From positions 17,554,398-17,618,397 of the forward strand of contig NC_012875.2 of assembly GCF_000003195.3 (NCBI RefSeq): 64,000 nt of DNA, given 5' to 3'. The notes beneath the pieces were generated by a model that saw only the letters and a program-made list of their open reading frames with translations, searched no databases and had not been told where the DNA came from. The translations under genes and the position numbers were made by a program. Origin of the DNA: Sorghum bicolor (Eukaryota; Streptophyta; Magnoliopsida; Poales; Poaceae). Positions 58,467 to 64,000 of this stretch are shown here, in pieces. Positions within the stretch are counted from its first letter, which is position 1. Each line of letters opens with the position of its first letter.

Positions 58467-58732
58467 CTCCTGACAAAGTCCTTTGTATCTTCATACACCG
58501 TTGGCCAGAAAAAGCCACTTTGCCAAATTTTAGCATGTGTCCGGAATGCTCCATAGTGTCCTCGATATGGTGAGGCATGACATCTTTCCATAATTTGAGT
58601 AGCCTCAGCCATAGGAACACACCTTCTCAAGAGTCCATCAGCACAGACTCGGAAAAGATATGGCTCATCCCAAAGGTGGAAACGACTATCGTGAAGCAAC
58701 TTCCTTTTGTTTGTACCCGGTGGCACATAACC
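58454..58732 (-). pseudogene. pol: B2 integrase zinc-finger part, cut by Tekay-type element
   Basis: Minus sense: [39 protein letters not shown] and [21 protein letters not shown] frame change occurs near 58460 before the core. The reading is cut at 58732, between VPPG and the upstream FIEKGY segment seen at about 12610. Confidence 0.8.
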
Positions 58733-59216
58733 TGTAACACCCTAGGTGTTAAGCATGCACTTAGTCTCATCAAAGTCATGCATAAGCATTCCCATCAAGC
58801 ATAAGCATCATGAGCATGTCATTCTTTGCAAGTATGATTTTATGTGCTTCATTTCATGAGTTATAAATATGCTAAAAATATGATACTTGCTCCTAAAATG
58901 GTGAAATATTCAAACTAGGTTGATTTAGGTGTAAGAAGAATTTAGAGTATTTTTGTGCAATTTTTGGAGCTATAGAAATTGAGAAATGGAATTTATACAA
59001 AATTTCCAAATTGGATTTATTTAAAAACCTAGAACTAAGTTTTAATTTGTAGTTCAAATTCTATTGGGAATTTGATCTTGCTTATTAAAGCAAAGTTGTA
59101 GAGTTTTTATTTTGGGACAACTTTGTTTTTGGGAGCAAGAGGTGAAAATGATTGTAAAATAGCCCAAATGAATTTAGAAAAGAATTTGAGAAAAGAATTT
59201 CAAAAAAAAGGAAAGG

Positions 59217-60060
59217 GGCAGGCGCTGCTGGGCCAACCCCGCTTCCCTTTCGGCCCAGCGAGCGGCCCGGCCTGCCTCCCCCTTCTCCTCTCTCCCGCGC
59301 GCGGACGCGCCTCGCTCCACCCGGCGCCGACCACGTGGCGGCCGTACGCCGGCGTTGGACGCGCCGCGGCCGGCCTCCAACCCCCCCTGGTCGGGACGCC
59401 GGCCCGGGCTCCCAGACCGCCTCCCTCCACTCTGTCGCCTATCTCCCTCTCTCCCTTCCTCCTCCGCTCGCACCGCGCAGCAGCAGCAGCTTCTCCGCGC
59501 GCCATTGCCGGAGAAAGCTCCGCCGCTCACCGCCGGTCGCACCAGAGCCCCAACCTCGACGCCAAGAGCACCAGCGCACTCGCCGTCGCTAGGGTAAGCT
59601 CGTGCGAACGTTCTACCGAGGTGAGAGTCCGTCGAGCGCCATGAATCGCTCGCCGGAGTTACCCCGAGCTCGCCGGAGTACTCCGCCGCGACGGATCTCG
59701 CGTTTCTCTGCCTCCTTTCGCTCGTTCTTTGTCGCGCTAGGTCGGTAGGGTGGTGAGGAAGCTCGGAGAGCCGTTTGCGCACGCTCTACCGCGCCGGAGC
59801 GGCTTGGCCACGGCGAGCAGCGCCGCCGTGCCGCCATGCATGCTCGTCGGAGGTGTTCCGGTCACCCTCTGGCCAATCCAAGGGTACCGTTGGGTGCGCC
59901 TCGCTGCGGGGAGCACGTTGGTGCTCACCCCGTGGCCGGAGACCTCACCGCCGGCGAGATCTGCTCGTCGGAGGTGAGCTCCCTCTCGGTCTCGCTGACC
60001 GGTGGGGTCGGGGACCCACTGTCAGTCGCAGGGGTACCCCGGTGGGTGTAGATCTGGGTG
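59217..60060 (+). promoter_or_regulatory. GC-rich, gene-like segment in Tekay-type LTR
   Basis: Base composition jumps from AT-rich to GC-rich, as in a grass gene promoter and first exon. It has a G-box CACGTG (59332-59337), CT-rich tracts and a donor-like GGTAAGC (59593-59599). Overlapping ORFs on both strands come from GC content and show no family motif. Promoter or 5' exon role is inferred. Confidence 0.4.
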
Positions 60061-61005
60061 TGCGTAGCCTTTTTCGTCGGTTTTCTTGAAAAAGTGTTTT
60101 CCAGAAATTGATTTAAAGTTTGTAAAATCTATATCTTGAGTTCTACAGCTCCAAATTGAATGAAATAAATTTTGGTGTCCTCTATATTTCTAGATCTACA
60201 GTTTGATGTAATTGCATGTCATGTTTGAGTAACTTTTCTGTGTGAATATAATTAATCTATGTTTTTGCTAAACTTAGAAAATACATAGTAAATAAAATAT
60301 GTCTCAGAAAAATGTGAATCTTGATTTGTTGGCTTTGCATGTATGTTTACTCACTGAGAAAATATTGCTACATATTATTTGGTGTATAAATGAATTTATG
60401 GTAATTTAAATGCTTGGATGGCACTGATTTATGATTTTTAATAATTAATTGGATCATGCAATAAATCTGGAAAATTTTGTGGGTGTTTCTTATGATATTA
60501 TACGAATTGTAAAAATATGAAATCTGTTGTTTGACACTTGTATCCCAGTAGAGTGATTATACTTGCCTTATTAATTAATCTTGTGATTTTTGTGACTCAA
60601 AATAAGTATCCAAAAATCATGAAAAAATTTACAGTAGACTTTATACTTAGTTGGTAGTCTCCTGTAATTTTTGTGGAATTGATTGATAAACAGAATTGCA
60701 TGTAATTTTTATGGGCCTTGAAATAAATAAAGAAAATTATGAATGGTTGTATATATAGGTTGAATGGAATAAGTTGGGTTTGGGGGTATCTTTGAAGCAT
60801 CATGTGGGTTGCTGGTTGCATTTGAAAAATAATTTTAGAAGAGAATGCAATAGATGTTTGATTCAATTGTTTATTCTTGGATGACGTTGACTACCTTGTA
60901 ATAAGCATGACCAAGTGCATCACCTATGCATCATGTCATGACTCCTTTGGTACTTTCTCATACAAGCATCCACTCGGGCATCTTGCATTCCACTCATGAG
61001 CATCC

Positions 61006-61233
61006 ATGCATCATACAGGCTCGCAGGAGAACGAAGTGGGACCCGAGGAGCCAGAGGAGATTCAGGAGCAGGAACCTCCGGAAGCACAGGAACCCGGAGA
61101 GGAACTGCAGGAGTGTCCGGATCACCGACCCAGCACGTTTGAGAAAGGCAAGCCCCGGAGCATTCTAAGTCTCCCTATTCTCGCTAACTTATACGAAGAA
61201 CTATACTTGTTCTACTATATTGCATTTAAGTGA
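61006..61233 (+). other. Acidic coding-like stretch in LTR
   Basis: 75 codons open in plus sense, rich in Glu, Gln and Pro, then KGKPRSILSLPILANLYEEL. It stands out from its AT-rich surroundings by codon-like GC content. No family recognised; it may be transcript leader rather than protein-coding. Confidence 0.3.
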
Positions 61234-62656
61234 TAGGAATTGCTTGATACCGTTGATGCATATGTACTCCTTGTTATCCCTACTTGTTCACCTACCTTGT
61301 CCTATGTAGATAGGCACGGAGTCTATGCTTAGCTTGCTTAGTCCGGTAGAAGTCGGGTGATTTCCTGTCACCTGCGAGATATAGGTGGATACCTGCTTGT
61401 TTAAGCAGTAGTTGCTTGGGGAAAAGAATAACCAAGTGTGGAATGTAATTGGAGACCGGGCAGGGTCTTATGGTGGGTTGACCATAGTGCTCCTGCCTGT
61501 GTCGATTAAGGACCGATCGTTGACGACCCTCTTGTCATGTTGAACGCATGCCCCACATTTAGCTGGAAGGATAAGTCGTTCCGACCGCGAAGCCTGAGCA
61601 CTATCCGGGCCGGGAATCGGCCCGATGTACGCTCTGTATTGGTGATGGTTGAGGAGAACGACGAGGGCGCGGCGCGCAACCTTGGTATACCTTCGATACC
61701 TCGGTCGCCGGAACGGTCCTTGGGTACGGGCGGTGCCTGTCGAACCCGCAAATTGGTCCTGGATAGTGCAACACGGTGACCTGTAGCTCACTTGATCAGT
61801 GAGTGTGGTTTGTGTGGGGAATAAACTCACCAGCTGGTTAGAAATCGATTCGAATCGCCATCGCTCCTGGATAGTGAGCACTTGACATGAGTCCTGTCCT
61901 CGTAGTAAGGACTATGGAACACTTGGGTTATAATGGTGAATGGTTTAAGAAATGCTATGGTGAGTTACTATCATAGTCTTATACTTGCTTGCAATATTGC
62001 AGGTGCAAACCTAGATGATAGGTAACGATACTCTCAACTTGTGCAAATTAAAAGAAGAAAGACTTATGTAGGTTATGATAGCGAAATACTGCGGTTTTGC
62101 AAAATGGTTGTCAGCTACCCCACTATATAGCCTTCATGATCCTTGATGAGTCTTTATTTTAAGTTTATGACGGGTAAGTCTAGCTGAGTACCTTCTCGTA
62201 CTCAGGGTTCTATTCCCATGTTGTTTTGCAGATGGTCAAATGTACTATAGTTATTGCATCCTCTGTCTGTACCCAGCCATGGGTGATGACTAGACCAAGG
62301 GCGATGGTCACTCCGTCTCTTCTTTTGCTTTTGTGGGAATGACCAAACTATGGCACTGTATCAGACTAAGCGCGTGTGTTGTATTTTCGAACTATGAAGC
62401 TTCCGCTACTTGAAGATCTTGGTTTGTAATAACTTTAAGTACTCCGATGTATTTTCTAAATGTTGTAATCTGGACGTATTTGTGGATGGCGACCGCTAAA
62501 CTTATTACGATCTTGGCTGTTGTACGATGTGTGGTTTGAAATCCTTCGAGATTTCACGGACTACCGGGGTTATATGGGCTTAAGCCTGATGGTTTGACTA
62601 TGCAAATGGTCGCTGTTGGGCTTAATCTCTTATAATTTGGTCGGTTCTGTTACAGC

Positions 62657-62668
62657 TGGCAACGGAGC
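62657..62668 (+). promoter_or_regulatory. Degenerate PBS
   Basis: TGGCAACGGAGC, three changes from TGGTATCAGAGC, the initiator-Met tRNA complement typical of Tekay/Del. It lies 2 bp after the LTR end. Confidence 0.6.
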
Positions 62669-63482
62669 AAGGTTTAGCGGGTTACTGTTCATAAGTACGT
62701 TCTAAACAAAAATCTAAACCGGATTAATAAAAGATTTTTCTTAATTAATCAATAATAATCAAGGTGTTAAGCTAAGTTTTGGAAAAATTATCTAGTGTGC
62801 CATGGTCATATCCTTTATGCCCAGTTAAGGACTCTAAGGTGGCTAGTTAAGTACTGACTTGGGGGTTAATGCATCATATTTTTATTTCGTCACTCATACG
62901 GCGTGTAATAGTATGAGTGCCATTCATTTGAGTGGTAATGTATGGATCAATCTTTCCTCCACGCCACGGTAAGTGGGAGCTGTGAGAGCAAGTTCGGATA
63001 CACTGCCGGTCTAGGGGAGTGTTGTTAGGTACTGTGTCATGCACACATGTTTGGTGTGTCTTGGGAACAGTACCACATGCTGGGAATTCCGTCCTGAGAG
63101 GCGATGCCGTCATTAGGGCGATGATGTGGGTAGTGGCACATAACATGCATGGACGGGTGTCTGAGTGTGTGAAGTGCATAGTTTTAAATTCTTGTTCTGC
63201 ACGATCATACTGTGGGTGGGCTGAAATGAGTTTTCTACAGGTACACTAACCACGTTCTCGCTTAGAACATTAGTTACGTTATGAGAGAGTGTTGTATGCC
63301 ACCGCATATACCGCTTAGTGTTAACCTTTGTTTTCTAAGTTTGTGAGATTGTAAGTTCGTGCATGCATCATGATCATTTCATATCATTGCTTACTTTCCC
63401 CCTTAATTTAATCTGTCCCAATTCTAAATAAAATAAATAAAGGTAATCCTTGCTCTTACCCACGGTATTCCATTTGCAGCAG
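62669..63482 (+). other. Tekay-type leader
   Basis: No ORF with coding character. The last 20 bases (TACCCACGG, then ATTCCATTTGCAG at 63467-63479) form a good splice acceptor immediately before CAG and the ATG of the H3-tail-like ORF. Confidence 0.5.
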
Positions 63483-64000
63483 ATGGCACGCACTAGGCTC
63501 ACCGCTCGCAAGTCCACTGGTGGGCGGGCCCCTCGCCATCCGTTGGCAGCTAGGAGCTCGCGACATAAGAGCAAGTTCCTGGAGGAGTTTGGGATGCCCA
63601 CTTTGCTTTGGAGAGTGCTCAGTTCGATGGGGTATCCCGAAGGAAGGGAGCCTCGCTATTATTGGGATAAGGAGCCGCTTGGTGACGAGACCCTGGTGGG
63701 GATCGAGGCAGTTGTCCCTACCAGTGGAGGAGACCCTGCTTGGGGCGGTTGGGTGTACGAGTCCCGAGGTGTCACGCCTTTCCACGGTGCCAGCAGGGCA
63801 GCTTTCGCAGTTCTGAGGGACCTCATGGAGAGGTTTCCACAGGAGCTGGCCCACGCCTTCGCTGGGGTGTTTCCCCGGGGTGACCCTTACACTTCGGTGT
63901 GGGATCAGTCCGAGGTGAATGCTCTAGAGAGGAGTGCGGATGAGGACCAGCACAGTGACGGTGCAGCTATGAGTGCTATGTACGTGTTGATGAAGACCTA
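63483..64000 (+). CDS. Retroelement ORF with histone H3 tail-like N-terminus (partial)
   Basis: Open from the ATG at 63483 to the window end (172 codons, no stop). After Met, residues 1-17 are ARTRLTARKSTGGRAPR. Histone H3 residues 1-17 are ARTKQTARKSTGGKAPR, so 14 of 17 agree, and the ARKS motif around Lys9 is exact. Lys4 and Lys14 are Arg. LA (20-21) and Arg26 also agree with H3. From about residue 30 the sequence is unrelated to histones: FLEEFGMPTLLWRVLSSMGY, WGGWVYESRGVTPFHGAS and RAAFAVLRDLMERFPQEL, then an acidic part. I do not recognise the body domain and see no gag core yet. Codon use is GC-rich at third positions. The frame is undamaged. Upstream TTTGCAG may be a splice acceptor. 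Confidence 0.75.
   Translation, partial: MARTRLTARKSTGGRAPRHPLAARSSRHKSKFLEEFGMPTLLWRVLSSMGYPEGREPRYYWDKEPLGDETLVGIEAVVPTSGGDPAWGGWVYESRGVTPFHGASRAAFAVLRDLMERFPQELAHAFAGVFPRGDPYTSVWDQSEVNALERSADEDQHSDGAAMSAMYVLMKT

Larger units (their letters stand above)
47433..58732. repeat. Segmental duplication copy X2
   Basis: Repeats the X1 order: Copia fragment, G2 with solo LTR H2, Sirevirus LTR S2 and B2 LTR/internal. It continues past the X1 end (B2 to 58732) until a Tekay-type LTR. The Copia part lacks about 147 bp found in X1, with CTATATC at both edges. Confidence 0.85.
58733..62654 (+). mobile_element. Tekay/Del-type LTR, 3.9 kb
   Basis: Starts TGTAACACCC and ends TTCTGTTACA (TGTAACA/TGTTACA inverted ends), with a PBS-like sequence next to it. 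The partner LTR lies outside the window. 58733-59216 is AT-rich, 59217-60060 is strongly GC-rich, 60061-60900 is AT-rich. A short acidic, Gln/Pro/Glu-rich open stretch lies at 61006-61233. The end resembles the G2 LTR remnant. Confidence 0.75.

Noticed and set aside
59174..59782. Long minus-strand ORF (202 codons) and overlapping plus ORFs in the GC-rich LTR island
   Set aside because: Both strands are open in several frames because stop codons are rare in GC-rich DNA; Ala/Arg/Pro-rich products carry no family motif.
63483..63570. A real histone H3 gene
   Set aside because: Similarity stops after about residue 26; the histone-fold part is absent and the following 140 residues are unrelated to H3.

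Overview
The window is nuclear DNA from a grass (Poaceae, probably a panicoid such as the sorghum/sugarcane group; the species cannot be fixed from sequence alone). I see no ordinary host gene, rRNA or tRNA gene. Essentially everything is nested LTR retrotransposon: Ty3/Gypsy of the Athila, Tat and Tekay/Del types and Ty1/Copia of the Sirevirus and Angela/Tork-like types. Element boundaries come from TG...CA ends, paired LTRs, target-site duplications (TSD), primer-binding sites (PBS), polypurine tracts (PPT) and pol/gag motifs.

Layout. 1-667 is a Sirevirus (S0, minus strand) split by a Tat element (668-8726, TSD AAGAG) whose pol is broken but whose antisense accessory gene is an intact six-exon gene. 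S0 resumes at 8732 and is split again by an Athila-like element B0 (8886-28007, minus). B0 is itself split by a composite element (14673-25516, TSD ATGGG) consisting of two large opposed arms around an assembly gap, with remnant LTRs. After B0 come more S0 internal sequence and a Copia RT/RNase H fragment (about 28013-30942).

From 30263 a composite block is present twice: Copia fragment, Tekay-like gypsy G carrying solo LTR H, Sirevirus LTR S, then an Athila-like B LTR and 3' region. Copy X1 spans 30263-38143 and copy X2 spans 47433-58732. Between them lies a pol-less Athila-like element D (38144-47432) with two full 1517-bp LTRs but non-matching flanks, as expected if unequal recombination between two D insertions made the duplication. 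D has gag-protease, an internal promoter-like region with a candidate intron, and an ATHILA-type ORF. X2 ends where a Tekay/Del-type element with a 3.9-kb LTR begins (58733). Just inside it, at 63483, an ORF open to the window end starts with a near copy of the histone H3 tail.

How the parts relate. B is the only Athila-like element here with a visible pol, although its pol is decayed. The pol-less relatives C, D and E share with it PBS type, U3 GC hairpins, TATA boxes and a 3'-UTR hairpin motif, as expected of non-autonomous partners that use a helper's enzymes. Most coding regions carry stops, deletions or lost catalytic residues. The two open reading frames without visible damage are the Tat antisense gene and the H3-tail-like ORF (partial).
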